64,000 nucleotides of DNA from Cristatella mucedo (GCA_009760855.2 WPIO01000098.1:757501-821500), one strand, 5' to 3'. Positions 44,665 through 56,698 are shown, numbered from the stretch's first letter. Made by a program: numbers and translations. Notes: generated by a model not told the origin, from the sequence alone.

Positions 44665-44965
44665 TCACACATAAACAGGAACACACGCTTTGCCCAGATT
44701 TCGGAGAGTGATGTGGCCAGGATAGTACCAATTAGGCGACCAAGAAATGAGTGTTGGTAAGCCGTTAGTGCTTGCAGCACATGCCGGAAGCAGCTTAGTG
44801 CATGGCGCACGGTCTAAGCCTTGGTGCTGATAAAGGAAGCATTTCGTGGCCATCCGAGGGTGTGACCGGCTCCGTGAAGAGCCCACCAGCTGCATGCCCA
44901 GGAGCACCATGCGAACGAACCAACAGGCCAGAAACGACTAACCGAGACTCGTGATATCAAAGTAG
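44665..44965 (-). pseudogene. LINE-R: region before the nuclease
   Basis: One minus-strand phase reads TVRHALSCFRHVLQALTAYQ, then LIGTILATSLSEIWAKRV. This resembles the Cys/His-containing block before the nuclease in R2-type proteins (ET..H.L..C). The fit is weaker than for the nuclease, but the position and strand are right. Confidence 0.4.
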
Positions 44966-45140
44966 CTATGGGTCACGATCCTATTGGTAGACAGGCACAG
45001 GTCGACCCACGCAGGAGCAGCATACCCGGCCGGTAGCCTAACAAGCATGCCCAGCAAATTAGTCAAGGCCAATGTCAGTGCAAACCAGTTTTCTAACTAG
45101 GCGGGTCGGTTGTAACCGCCAGGATGTCCAAACCTGCCTA
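44966..45140. other. End of copy-A-specific sequence
   Basis: Unassigned; similarity to copy B resumes at AGAACAGACG (45152; 62690 in B). Confidence 0.4.
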
Positions 45141-45320
45141 AATGATGCCATAGAACAGACGCTTTTGAGATAATCCCGCATCTATCCACAGCGAGGTCGG
45201 GTTAATCCTGTTTACATGTCTTAAGCCGTGTGCACTCAGGTGTGGTGATGGCTCCTCGTTTGGCATGGCATGCCACCCTTGCGGTCAACGACCTAATATA
45301 GGTAGTGACGTACGAGATGT

Positions 45321-45578
45321 ATGAAGCTTAAATCTAAGAAGCACAGGAAGCAACATGCCCAAGTGACTCGGTATATCTCAAATTTGGTCGCAAAGTATAC
45401 AAAACCGAGGCCTCCTGCTGAGCTTATGGCTAGCAAGAAGTGGGTCGAGATGAACTGCAGGAAGCACGGAGGCACGGAGATGCAAAGCTCCGCAACAACC
45501 TTTTCAGTCTGCACCAGGGCAACTTATATGTTGCGACCGAAACAGGTAATCGAGCAGTGCAGAAGGAATGTCCTTTAA
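45321..45578 (+). pseudogene. Shared ORF in copy A (TRYIS...AKYTKPRP)
   Basis: A basic 85-codon ORF: HAQVTRYISNLVAKYTKPRP, then AELMASKKWVEMNCRK. The copy-B ORF at 62902-63165 keeps VTRYIS..VAKYTKPRP, AEL.A.KKWV and CRK, then diverges by frameshift. I recognise no family. The shared phase suggests coding origin, but two copies alone are weak evidence. Confidence 0.3.
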
Positions 45579-45650
45579 TCATCGACCTTTTTCTGCAGGG
45601 TATTTAGGCTTCATGTAGTAAGCAATAGACCAAGGGAGTAATAGGCCTTC

Positions 45651-45920
45651 TCAATCTATCTCGGCTCTAGACCGCCCAAGATCCTTTGAAGCTGCTATGT
45701 ATTTCTCAGACTCGTTCTCTGGCAGCTGAGGTGTTTTTGGGCCATGCAAGAAGATGGAAGCCAGCACAGCTTTTGTGTCCGAGGGGATACACTTTGCTGC
45801 TCCGACAAGCGTTGATGCAGGCGTTTGATGGCCACCACGTCGGCCTGGAGGCAAGTGTAAGTGATGGAGAATAGAGCGAGGTCGTCTTCTAGGGTGCAGA
45901 CGGACAAAGAAGTATCGCCC
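45651..45920 (-). pseudogene. Shared minus-strand ORF in copy A (LPPGRRGGHQTP)
   Basis: About 90 open codons on the minus strand with no indel relative to copy B (about 63190-63463): FVRLHPRR, ILHHLHLPPG.RGGHQTP, GAAK, SDT.A..ASIF, GP..P.LPEN.SE.Y.AAS, LG..RAE. Copy B has one TAG after LPEN. Substitutions without indels are compatible with a former coding sequence. Function unknown. Confidence 0.35.
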
Positions 45921-46159
45921 AGCTAGATGTTAGAACGCCGGTGCTTTCAGAGAGCCTGAACTGTTGCTCTAAATCCAATTTAAATAAGATCGACGGAGGA
46001 GGCAATCTGTGTGGAACACCAGCCGTCGTCTGAAAAGCTCTCAGCGACTCATGTGGCACCCGTAGGTTCACACGCAAGTCGTCTTAGAGACGTTTCATGA
46101 AACAATGGAAGTCCTAATTCGCACTAGTGTGGCTGAGACCAGGAATCAAAGAGACGTAA

Positions 46160-46285
46160 GGAGCTGGTTTGGTCCAGCCGTTAAGGTGCTCGCCCCGACC
46201 AAGGTCGCAGGCTCGAGTCGGCAGGCATATGTGAAGCGCCTGAATAGAGATTTTTTAAGTGAAGACTATATAAGTGAGACTGTTT
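46160..46285 (+). mobile_element. SINE-A copy in segmental copy A
   Basis: GAGCTGGTTTGGTCCAGCCG, TTAAGGTGCTCGCCCCGACC, then a B-box region shortened to GTCGCAGGCTCGAGTCGG. The body is GAAGCGCCTGAATAGAGATT, TTTTAAGTGAAGACTATATA and AGTGAGACTG. The copy at 63704 has the same deletions, so the insertion predates the duplication. Confidence 0.85.
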
Positions 46286-46458
46286 AGGTGAAATTAATTT
46301 AGCCAAGCCCATTCTGCCAGTCATGAATGCCGATTACACCACGCCACCTCTCTGCAGACCAAAGACCTCGTCAACGGCCCTCTTCCCTAGGGAGGAGTGT
46401 GCGAGTCCGGCATTGATCCCAGTCACAAAGCCCCGCTTCTGGCAAGAGAGAAGCCCAC

Positions 46459-47511
46459 AGCCACCGGAAAGCAGTGCAGTATTTTAGCCAGGCAACAACG
46501 GAGTAGCTTTTTGAGCACTGGCAGCCTCATGATAGAAAGTTGCCCCATGGGCCTTTCGTTCCCTTTTTGTGTCTTAGGATTTCGAGACACATCATCCACG
46601 ATGAATGGACGCCCTAAAGCAGTGGCATTCATTTAATTGAATGTTTCCAGATGTTCTGGAGAGGCATTCTGGGCTCTGGAAAGGCTTGCGGTGAAGTCTT
46701 CCTCGGGCCGTGGTGACATCAGTCTATTGCTCGTGGTTAGGCTGGTCTGACCGACAATTGTAGGAGAACTTCAAAGCAGTCGGTATCAGCTATCTGAGTC
46801 AGCGATTCTGCCTCCCACTGTTAGCAGCAGACCTCCGTCATATGAGATTATGGACGGATGTGGAAAAAATCTCCTGGATAACCTTGCTACGATTTTTCGC
46901 TCACAACCATTGGAGGTGTGCCATGCCTATCTTAGGTACTACTGCCGCTGCTCGCCCGAAGCAAGCCAGTTTCTCAAGGAGGGAGTGCGACTCCGACCGG
47001 CACGGCTGCACTTCCACTCAAAGTCTCTGAACATTAAATAGGTGAGTGACAGCTGATCTCAGCTGGTTAGGAGGACTGAGAACACTATGCCTGGCCAGTC
47101 ACGAGCCGATGTCAGGGAAGGCACAAAACCAGAGATAGACAAAGTCACGGAGCGAGAGGTAGAAGGCCGAGCAGTCACCAGTAAGTCACCTCGGGGCATG
47201 TCCCCTGAGGAGTAGAGATAGACGGTGGTGAAGCCAAAGTCTGACTACAGCTTAGGTAGCCGGACGAGTAGTGGCAAGTAACGAAGTCGAGGATGACGGA
47301 GGCCGTTATGGAGGCAGGTGGCGATGAAAGCTGGGCGTCAAGGATCATATGCTAGCTCTTTCAATTGAGGTATAATGCATGATGGGAGGTCTGTTCAGAA
47401 CCAAAGCCGGGCAGTGGACGAAGAGGCAGAGTAAGCATGTGACGTGAAGCAACGCATTGAGAAGGAGCATGAGGGGAGTAGAGATCACTTGCAATATCAA
47501 TATATTTCAAA
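46459..47511. other. No recognised feature
   Basis: Mixed-composition sequence with short ORFs; its relation to copy B lies beyond the window end. Confidence 0.4.
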
Positions 47512-47551
47512 TGTGCCATAAACAAACTTAATCACTTTCTGGGCACTTGAT
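47512..47551 (-). mobile_element. Possible LINE-A tail piece, inverted
   Basis: The reverse complement ATCAAGTGCCCAGAAAGTGA with TTAAGTTTGTTT resembles CGCCTAGAAAGAGATTAAGT of the tail. It is short and uncertain. Confidence 0.35.
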
Positions 47552-47676
47552 ATGTATATATAAATATATATATATATGTATATATAAATATATATGTATA
47601 TAAATAAATAAATAAATAAACAAACAAACAAATAAATAAATAAATAAATAAATAAATAACTAAATAAACAAACAAA

Positions 47677-47735
<59 letters not shown>

Positions 47736-47740
47736 ATATA

Positions 47741-47822
<82 letters not shown>

Positions 47823-47824
47823 TA

Positions 47825-47874
<50 letters not shown>

Positions 47875-47876
47875 TA
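47552..47876. repeat. Long (TA)n / (TAAA)n microsatellite
   Basis: Alternating TATA runs and AAATA runs over about 325 bp. Apparent Ile/Tyr ORFs are artefacts. Confidence 0.97.
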
Positions 47877-47880
47877 TACC

Positions 47881-48030
47881 CCTTACCATGCTATTCATTT
47901 TGTTTGGTTAATAAGCATGATATTACTCACCATTGAATTGCGTTTCCTTTTGCAGCAAATGTGAAACACCTGGAGAGAGATTGAGTTTTCTGAGGGTGCT
48001 TTATTAAGTGCATTATTATTATTAATAATA
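47881..48030 (+). mobile_element. LINE-A 3' end
   Basis: ACCATGCTATTCATTTTGTT, AGCATGATATTACTCACC, GCAGCAAATGTGAAACACC, GAGAGAGATTGAGTTTTCTG, AGGGTGCTTTATTAAGTGC and (ATT)n. Confidence 0.9.
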
Positions 48031-48889
48031 TTGTAATAGAAAACCTAGCTTGATCATGACAATTATAAACAGTAAAAACTGTGAAAGGAACCACGCAGCG
48101 ACGTGGACCCGTCGAGGTACCTGATACTGAAATAGTTCTTAGAATGATCTTTATCCTGTAGCATCAACATTGTTTAATCTATCAATGCTACAGGACTCTG
48201 AACCACAGCGATGCCGTGCGAGCGATTCTCTGGTGGTAATACAATATTTAAGGGAAATATTATTCATGTAAATGAAAATGCTCGACACAGCTTGGCTGTA
48301 TTAAGCTCACCCAAACTCCTGCCAGAGTATCTGACTGCTCGGGTCCATTCACGGGCCATGCATTAACTTACAATCACATCCTATAGCTTGAAGACTGCTA
48401 GTATTCAAAGCATTTCATCGAAAAGCAGAACAGTGAAGAAGTCTAGAAATCTCCAAATCTTCAGACATCTCTAACTTCGGCGGCTGAAGGCTACTCTCGC
48501 ATGCACAGAAATTTGTAAAAACACAAAGCGTTTCACGTAGCAAAAATTGAGGTAGCAGCCAAACTATCACTGCTCATAAAATAGCAGTAGTTTGAGCATC
48601 TGGGCTTTCTCACTATGCCAACGGGACATTGCAAATCGCAAGGTTCGGTTTTCAAAGCCATTAGTTGTCTCGTAGGAAAGACTTTAATCAGACAGACTTA
48701 TTTCTTTAGGTTTGGTATTATTTTTTGCATTCCCCATCCGAGATAGATCGAGTTGACACAGGTGTTTGCACCGTGGCTCACCCAAAGTCGGCTTGTGCTA
48801 GCGCTCGATGTTTCTGTACTGAGATAGGGTATAAACTTTCGCATCCTTTAGGCTTTACATTATACAATCCTGAGATTTCGTTAAACTAT
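48031..48889. other. No recognised feature
   Basis: Unique-looking sequence between a LINE-A end and segmental copy B. Confidence 0.4.
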
Positions 48890-49105
48890 TTAGACCAAAA
48901 AGAGTACTAATGTATCAACAACAGCACACCTAGTAAAATCATGGTGTTGTTGTAGAGAGTCACAGACGGCTCTTCTGCACACCGATCGCCACTTCACTGT
49001 CCCGAAAATGCAAGCTGCTGAAGCTCCGATTGGCTTATTTGACTGAATAGAGTCAACTGTGACCTCACAATACCCATTGTTCAGGAAACAGATAACCAGT
49101 GCCAT
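48890..49105 (-). pseudogene. Shared minus-strand ORF of the duplication, copy B
   Basis: 71 codons starting ATG at 49103-49105; LNNGYCEVTVDSIQSNKPIG matches the copy-A ORF at 37118-37345. The second half differs. Confidence 0.25.
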
Positions 49106-50110
49106 TTTAGGATCTGGCGACTAGACCAGCAGTCGGTTGTACCCGGATTGGCTTTAAAAGCTCTAAGCATTTTAAGGTTCCATTAGGTTTTTTTGAAGGT
49201 TGAGTTAACTCTGCTGCCTGTTTAAGATATTTACGAAGTTCAATCGTTTGAGAGAACAGCCGAGAAGTTTCAGCAGGATACGACGAGGAAAGAACGACAG
49301 CTACTGCACTGCCTTAACAATGAAGGCAGGTAGGTAATGTAAGAGATATTTTACCTGCCATGTATGTTAAGGCATAGCTCTAGCAATTGAAGGTTCACTA
49401 ATGTGATTGCACTGCATTCGTTTCTTAATCGAAACATTTCATTTATAGAGAGTGCCAGATTCCAGAATTGACTTGAGATGGCTGTGCGAATTGTTACCCA
49501 TACTGGTGAGGCTTTGGAACGCCTACAGCTGCCAAATTCGCCATCCTGTGCCTAATGTGCCGTCATAAGAGTCGGACGCGAAGTAGTTAAGAGACTCAGC
49601 AGTAAAACGTTGGTGAGATCACTACACTTGACGCTGAGATGACGGACTCGGAAGCACAATTGTGGTCGGCTAGCCATCCTGGTGAGTCGTGAACAATCCA
49701 TTAGTGTGGAGGGCTTTTATCGATTGCTCTATGGCTGCTGATATTTAGGTATTCTGACTGTGAAGTAGTTTGTAGATAATGACTCTAAATATTCCTCGTG
49801 CATTGCTAGGGGTACTGCTTACCCTATTCCATTTTAAGCTTGCATGATATCGTTGTGCATGAGTGGTGTAGTTATTGCCTTCCAGCCGATTCGGAGTATT
49901 GAGGATTTATTGAGTTGGATTGGATCTCCAGGTGTAGAAGTAATATGAGTTGTGCTTCTTATCAAAAACTCTTAGAGCTTGCTGGAATCAAGGCGATTAC
50001 AGGGCCAGGCGTAACGATCTATTTCTAATCGGTTTCCTACATAGCCTAGCAAGTTCAAGAAGTAGGTTGCTTTAGCTGTAGTTTCGCTCTATCTAGCTAC
50101 AGCAGTTGCT

Positions 50111-50386
50111 TTGAAATGTATGCTTGTACCTTGGCTTTCTGAAGAAACGAGCCTACGGCCAGCTAAGCCGCTTTTGTGTAAGCAATCTCTTGGACACCTC
50201 TACGGTTTATTTATACATGTTGGAAGAAATGCATTAAATTCATTTACTAGATGTGTATACAACTATTTAGTTATTAAATCTGTTCTCTCTAGCAATCTTG
50301 TGTCTAGCTCTGTCTTTAAAATCAACAGTAATGTTTGCATTGATCTAACCTCTACACACGAACCACAACCAAGCACTGAGCAATGA
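50111..50386 (+). CDS. Unassigned 91-codon ORF
   Basis: An ATG-started frame just after the end of the first homology block. A hydrophobic middle (YNYLVIKSVLSSNLVSSSVF) is visible; no family recognised. The matching place in copy A is occupied by a LINE-A end. Probably chance. Confidence 0.12.
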   Translation: MKCMLVPWLSEETSLRPAKPLLCKQSLGHLYGLFIHVGRNALNSFTRCVYNYLVIKSVLSSNLVSSSVFKINSNVCIDLTSTHEPQPSTEQ

Positions 50387-51005
50387 AAAGACTGGCAAAT
50401 AGTTGTTTGTACACACTTACATGCGTTCATCTACAGCTACCAATAGTTGAATAATGTAGCCAGCACTCTGTGAGCTATGGGATTTGAGCCCCTTGATCCT
50501 CGACTTGTAAAGAGCCATCCTGCCTGAACTTTTCATAGTGTGCAATTCAATAGCACCATTTGAATTAAACGTTCATTTTAAAACCGACTAGTTTTTTTCA
50601 TTCGCATACTTGACACTAATCAAACCATTTGTAGCAGTCAATGCTTGATACTTTAGCTTCCCTGGATACGCTGGGATTGAGGTTTACCTGGTCGTACTGG
50701 CATTTTCAATTTGTAGATTCAGCGGCTTGGGTGGTGTTTTGTTTGCTCAGGTACTATACAGGTTAACCTGAGTTTAAATAGTTGGCCTTACAAACCAGGT
50801 CTTAACCAGGGAGCTATTGGCCATGTTTCTTGACTTTTAATGATCGACTATAGCTCGAAGCTTTCCTGTGTTGAAAATCTTTAACTGTAACTGGATGGAC
50901 GGCAATGGGCTTAGGAGAGCTGAACACATTTTGCATTGCCTAGAAATGCATGCCTTCATTTAAGTTGGCAGAGTCTCGATGTCACGGGCAGGCAATGATG
51001 CCCCT
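50387..51005. other. No recognised feature
   Basis: Copy-B-specific sequence; nothing supported. Confidence 0.4.
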
Positions 51006-51090
51006 CTGGCTTGTCACAGTGGTTAAGGTAGTTGCCCAGATCGAAGTCTGGCCGAGGTGGCAAGGTCAAGCCATGTGGAAAAGGTGAAGG
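51006..51090 (+). mobile_element. SINE-A head only
   Basis: CTGGCTTGTCACAGTGGTTA (A-box region), GATCGAAGTCTGGCCGAGGT and GGCAAGGTCAAGCC (B-box region) fit the tRNA-like head. The LINE-like tail is missing. Confidence 0.6.
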
Positions 51091-51584
51091 TCGTGAGTAC
51101 AATTTTGGTTGTCTTATAGCCCAACAATTGAATTACGTTTTTTTTCTATTAAATATGCAGTGATTGCTGAACAAAACATTGCAGGTTTTAATCATATGCT
51201 TATATCAATATCATATCCAAAGTACCCTCGACATGTTGTACCAACATTTGCACTTGAGATTTGGGTAGAGCTGTGGAGAGTACATAAAAGAGCAAACCGA
51301 GAAGTTATTTAAGCAATGCACACGTAGGCAGTTTTAGGTATTTTTTCCAACAATAATTATACAATATTTGTGCAGTGCCATAAAAACGATCTTGTCTAGG
51401 TATTTACTACATGCTGTACGAAAGAAGTTGGTAAATGCTACTAGTGGTAACCCAAGCAATTACTGGGTTCTATCTAATGTTGGAAAGAAACATGACATGC
51501 ACATGACCCAAACCAATTGATCAGAATTAGTGCATTTAAAATTGTATTAAAACTTCTTACAACATTGAAAAGTAGTGAAGTCAT
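51091..51584. other. No recognised feature
   Basis: AT-rich sequence with one 67-codon ORF (51109-51312) and no motif. Confidence 0.4.
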
Positions 51585-51875
51585 TTAATAGAGAGTTGTA
51601 GATTTTTCGGAGCATAATAATTTAAGGTTCGGTCACCAGAACATCTGAGGTTGGAATGGGCTGCTGCATGGACGGCAGATAAGCATGGGGCACTATACTT
51701 ATCCTTACCGGAATATTTTTCATTTGTGGGATGAAAATACTTAAATGAATGACCTAACGGAGAGAATAAATCCTTCCAAGTTAGTTTAACCGGGACATGT
51801 GTAGGTATGTGGGAAGAAATTTCATCATATAATCGAGACATTCGCTGCATTAATTCATCTCTGCAGAGCTTCACC
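51585..51875 (-). pseudogene. Possible LINE RT C-terminal fragment
   Basis: A 97-codon minus-strand ORF ends with SGDRTLNYYAPKNLQLSI, which resembles the family block GDR.F..YAPK.WNSLP. KYSGKDKYSAP sits where the preceding SSG..LL.VP block is expected. The earlier part is not recognisable. It could belong to another CR1/L2-like family. Confidence 0.35.
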
Positions 51876-53269
51876 TCGAAGGAAAACTTGAGTACTTATC
51901 TGCAAATGTGGAAGAATAATGGTCCAAATGTATGCTCCAATTCATTTTAGATGTTAATTTATAAGCATGCCGATGTGTGTGCTATGTTAGGCAGTTGAAA
52001 GTAGGGCTTCGTTTTAGGGCTGTTGTGGCCTCTCTAGTGAATTCAGCAGTTCCCGAGGTATAGGAGGCTAGCAATGTTTATTTGGTGTCCGGTAGCCTCT
52101 GTCCTAGCTGTAGCTTGTCCGAGTCGACCTCCAAATGAATTAGATTCTTAAAAAATAAGCCTGCGCCCTAGGAAGAATTTTAGAGGGTGCATTCACTTTC
52201 TCATTTGTTTGCGACCTATTGTTGGTCTGTGGTTGAGACCAGGAAAGTCGAGACCGAACAACCACCAATTCTCAGTAGACATACATGGACTAAGTGCCTG
52301 ATCTAGCAGAAAGGCTTAGCTTTTGCTTAATTGCTCATCGAATTGGTGTCAGCCTATAACTAACGGCAGGCTAGCTGTAGCAATTATAGCTCTGTTTAGC
52401 TAGTGCATTTGGAAATATGTATGTACTTATCCATCGATACAGCTCATGAAATGACATATGTTCTTCATATGTACATGTATCCCTTTAGATGAGCTATTGA
52501 GGTAGATGCTAGCTGCAGGTTACACGTGGTAGACCCAGCATCACAGTTGAAATTTCTGGTATGGTGTTATGCTTGAAAAAAGTCTGGAAAGTGACACTGT
52601 GTGACCTTTCGAATCACATTTAAGGTAGCGTAATTTATTCACTAAACTATTCGAGAGGTAACATTACCGAATAATTATCTTAGGCCGAAACTAGTGGCAC
52701 AATCTTAATATGCCAACATTAGCTGAAGTAACAGATCGAATATTGACATTTTGCATGCTTAGTTGCATTTAAGGTGTACAAAGCTCTGCTTAAAGAATGC
52801 ACGTTCCCCGATTGTCATGAGGCCAATATCCTATACTGTGTCTTTATCTTGCTTAAAGCTAAACGTAGCCAACAAAATGGTCCTGGGTGACGAGCAGGCT
52901 TTGGTTTGTCAGATTTTACAGCTACTAGTGTTTACACACGACATTAATGAGGACATCTAAGAGAAATCGACATAGCAAAGGCGATTTAGTGACGTTATTC
53001 TAAGCTATAATATATTCTTCTTGCTTATCCTAAACTGTATTAAACAACGTTACTGTGGCTGACTAAGACTCGTTTAAGCTAGTAGTGGCTTTTCAACTAG
53101 TTGATTGCAAATATCGTTACAAGCAAAAAACCAACGGTTGCTGCCGAATCGCTCAGAGTGTAAAAGATTGTGCATGTTGGCTGTTGGATTTTATTGGAAA
53201 TTTAATTACAACGTAATCAGCTTCTGTGTCTCATCATTCAACAACTAGATTTTTAGTACTTGATTTGCT
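51876..53269. other. No recognised feature
   Basis: Copy-B-specific sequence; short ORFs only. Confidence 0.4.
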
Positions 53270-54260
53270 GGTAGATTAACAGGCCGCTTGTTAATGCTGT
53301 GCACTGGCTGCCACTAAATCTACCACTTTTGTATGTCCAACCTCTATCCTGATTGTTGATTACATGATGGAAATCGGTCATGCCATAGTGGAGGATCTCC
53401 TGCAACGGCCTTTGTAATCAGTCTAGAATCGATTTCATATTAACTGGGTAAGTTCTTGGTGATTGTTGTTATTGGGACTAATAATTCTGAGCAGGCATGC
53501 CTATCAAAGACTGTTATATTCGCCATACTACAGCTGACGTTATGGCTGCTTTTGCCTCTTGACCGTGGTTTACATATGTGTGACACGTGCTGCTAAGTGG
53601 AACTGGGAAATTTAAGGGCTTCAAGGTTAGGCCAGTTTGAACATGCCAGTGGTTTGGTACAGCTTTTTAAAATAAATGCTCTGCTGCAGCTTTACTGTTT
53701 GTCGTCACGCTATGTCTTTTCGTGACTGTAAACAGTAGTGCTGTAGCTGCAGTTCGTATTGCTGTTAGCGGCTGATCTGCTTTAGGGAATCGGGTAATGC
53801 TAAAGATTTTATGCTTGACCGATCCGTCTGCAAATGTCAGGTGCAAATTCATAAGTGGCTATTACATGTGATGATGACGTTTCATTGAAATTTCAAACGT
53901 TTTTGCCAACCTTCGTGTTTCAGTGTGTATATAGTGAAGAGCTTTTAAGCCAAGGAGTACGTGTCTACAGATATTTTCAGGATAAAATACAAAGTTGAGT
54001 CAGAGAATCTGAGTCGATTTAATTAGGTACTTTGTTGTACTGCAATCCTAGGTACTTGTATGTTTAATTAAGTTGCTTCAAGGTCCTAACATTGTAAGCT
54101 GCAATGCAGCAGCAGAATAGACGTGGACATTTATTGATATTCTGTACGAATGGAGTCGAACCTATGGTATTAGAATAGTCAGTATTATTTTAAGGTATCC
54201 AATTTCCGTGCCGGTTTGTGTCTCAAGTGTGTCGTTCGTGGAATGATTGTAATTTAGGTT
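53270..54260 (+). repeat. Five-copy unit, member U3, most diverged
   Basis: CTACCACTTTTGTATGTCCA, CCTCTATCCTGATTG, GATTACATGATGG, AATAAATGCTCTGCTGCAGC, GTGCTGTAGCTGCAGTTCGT and ATTCTGTACGAATG.AGTC follow the order of U1/U2. The frame NKCSAAALLF to AVAAVRIAVSG is kept for 38 codons. It has no counterpart in copy A. Confidence 0.8.
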
Positions 54261-54525
54261 GTCGACGTCATTCAAACGCGATTAATCCTCTTAATAGTTC
54301 TTAAGTTAAACTCTTTTAGGTCAGAAATGGTTGATGTTTTAGGAATTAAGAATGGCGTCACGTTATTAGATTGCAATCAAGAAATTTATCAGACATTAGG
54401 TATGCCTCCATGTAGACGTGCAACCTGTCTGCCACAAAAAAGTTGGTAAGAAGTTGGTAAGTTTTTGTGCTAAGGATTTGACTCATGAAATTCTATGTAG
54501 AGCCTGGCTATGACGTTTTGCATGC
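54261..54525. other. Short unassigned stretch
   Basis: Includes AAGTTGGTAAG twice at about 54440-54463. Confidence 0.35.
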
Positions 54526-54886
54526 ATTTAGTTCGAATGCTCTTAAAGCCTGGAACTCCCTCCCGACCTGCGTCAGAACATCCCCTGTCCTGACCACATT
54601 TAAAAAGAATTTAAAAACATACCTATTTAGGACTGCATTTAGTGGATCCCTGTGATTCGTCCTTGATGTGCTTATGTGTGCTTACACTGTGCATGCTGCC
54701 ACTAACCAAATTTGCATGCAGACCCTGAGCATGATACTCATAACCATGTTATTCATTTTGTTTCTTCATCAAGCATGCTTTTACTCACCATTGAATTGAA
54801 TTTACCTTTGCAGCAAATGTAAAGCTCCAAGAGAGGAAGATTAAGTTCTCTGAGGGCGCTTTATAAACTGCATTATTATTATTGGT
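54526..54886 (+). mobile_element. LINE-A RT end and 3' tail
   Basis: GCTCTTAAAGCCTGGAACTC, CCTCCCGACCTGCGTCAG, ACATTTAAAAAGAATTT, the 3' UTR and tail (GTAAAGCTCCAAGAGAGG, TTAAGTTCTCTGAGGGCGC) with (ATT)n. 5'-truncated within the last RT block. Confidence 0.92.
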
Positions 54887-55495
54887 TATTCCAGCAAGAA
54901 AATTCAGTATACAGCCATGACTCCAATAAACAGTTTTGTATCTTTCGTAGCTCGGCTACTGCTATGGCTTCCTGATGTAGGCAGGCAATTAGAGCTACCT
55001 CTTTCTTAGGGCTGCCGCGAGATTGCATTTGTTTATGCAAACACTGCAGTGGCTTTGCATAAGCAAAGTAATTAAACTAGCTGGCATCGTTCGCCATTGA
55101 CCCTAAGTTACTTCCCAGTTAGAACTCTATGATTTTTTTGGCTTTTCACTGATTCACTATAGTTCGGAACTTTTCTGCTTTTTGTATTTTCACCCAAAAC
55201 TTGAAGCACGGCTATGTTCTGAGAGATGCTAATATGATCATCACTTTGTCATCCTCAAAATGGATGCTAGTTATCAAATTGCCAAGGTACCTGGTCTACT
55301 TACATGCGTCTACGGGTACAATTGCATCTGCTGTAATTGATTGCAAAATAATTGAGGAGGAGCTAGACAATGTCGTTGACACATTACTTGTGGATTTATA
55401 CTTGAGATTTTGCTGTAATGGTGGCAAATAATTACAAAGGCTTAGCCGGCTATTTGGGTAAGCAAGATGATAACTAAGGTGTGCATACTTTACCA
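54887..55495. other. No recognised feature
   Basis: A 76-codon forward ORF (55201-55431) has no recognisable motif. Confidence 0.35.
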
Positions 55496-55499
55496 TTAT

Positions 55500-55990
55500 T
55501 AGAGTTTTCGTAAACATGAAAAACCTAATAAAATACTTCTCCAGAGACCTCAGAACCGTAATTTTCCGGAGGCTTTGGACGTGTTGTGTAAGCAATGCCT
55601 CAATGTGGTTAGTAGTTAAAAATTTATATTTGATGTCAGATTTGAATTTCGTCCAGCTTGTTGACATACTGTCGTCAGTCGGGAAGGAGTTACAAGCTTT
55701 TGGGAGTGTAAGAACCAAAGGCACGATGCCCAAGTGATTTGAGACCAGATTGAAGTGCTATACGGCTGTAGAGCTAATGATCCTATGCTTAGCCTGATTT
55801 TAAATTGTGTGAATGACTAAGATGTCTATGGTGAATCTTTTGACCTAAAAGTGAGTGAAAACATTTTGAAGTCAGTTCGATGTTGGGAACACGTGTAGGT
55901 AGATTTGAAGTTTCCTCAACCTGCTAAGCTCAGTAGAGAATTTTCTGGCTGCACAGTTTTGCACTCGCTGTAAGAGCATGGATTATCTTG
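55500..55990 (-). pseudogene. LINE RT C-terminal fragment, separate family
   Basis: On the minus strand: a QNCAARKFSTELSRLR-like block, several stops, then LVSNHLG, VLTLPKACNSFPTDD, STSWTKFKSDIKYKFL. The last block matches the T-L-x-K-F-K-S-D-L-K type end of CR1/L2 RTs but differs from LINE-A (TFKRNLK) and LINE-B. No tail is recognised below 55500. Confidence 0.65.
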
Positions 55991-56157
55991 ATCATGATGT
56001 ATCCATCTAAGCATGCCGAAATTTGTGCGTAGTTAGGAAACTCTAATAGGGCTTGAAGTCCCATTAGATCAAGAGATATAAGTTTTATGCGGATGATATG
56101 TGATGGATGGAAGCCAAACTTAATATGAGGATCAGGCTAACCGATATTCAACTAATG
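55991..56157. other. End of copy-B-specific block
   Basis: Unassigned; homology to copy A resumes at CTTAGTTCAGC (56158). Confidence 0.35.
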
Positions 56158-56698
56158 CTTAGTTCAGCCTGTTTAGCCAGAGACCAAGAGATATGAAATT
56201 GTGTTATCTGATAATAAATAAAAGCCAAGGTTGAAATCGGCGATTCCATTGGCAGGACGGGGAGATTATCTTGGAAAATTGTGTGGACTTAGCAAAGACC
56301 TTAAGCGATGCATCTTATGGCAGCACATACTCTTTCATGAAGGCTGATGAGCATGTTTTGATGTACTAGTCCAAGGAAACATATTAGCCGATGAGTCCAC
56401 CGACCGAGGCATATCGAGTAGGAAGGCGTCACTATTTCACTTAGAGGTGCATTGCATTGTTTCTAATTGGGATGACGGTTGTCAGTAACAAGGAACGAGA
56501 CTAGGAAGCCACAGCCCAGCTAAGCTAGTTAATGCTTTTGCCAAAATGTGGTTGCACTAGAAGTTGCTGCCTGCCGATCGTTCTTCTTCACCTCTGTTGT
56601 TTCCATTCTATTAATTTGAGTACATCCAGGTCTCATTGACACTTGTCCTGTGGAAATCTTCCCGGCCGAAACTTTCCCAGCCTAGGAGTGTCCTAGCC

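Larger units (their letters stand above)
37110..46458 (+). repeat. Segmental duplication, copy A
   Basis: Collinear with copy B (48890-64000). Matching anchors by eye: 37280 with 49040; 38190 with 49848; 38385 with 50040; 38978 with 56158; 39836 with 57110; 40633 with 59961; 40944 with 60157; 42117 with 61327; 43016 with 62219; 45200 with 62740; 46458 with 64000. Divergence varies along the length. The duplication is direct and continues past the window end in copy B. Confidence 0.9.

Noticed and set aside
47497-47898. 133-codon ORF made of Ile/Tyr and Leu/Phe repeats
   Set aside because: It is a translation of the (TA)n/(TAAA)n microsatellite.
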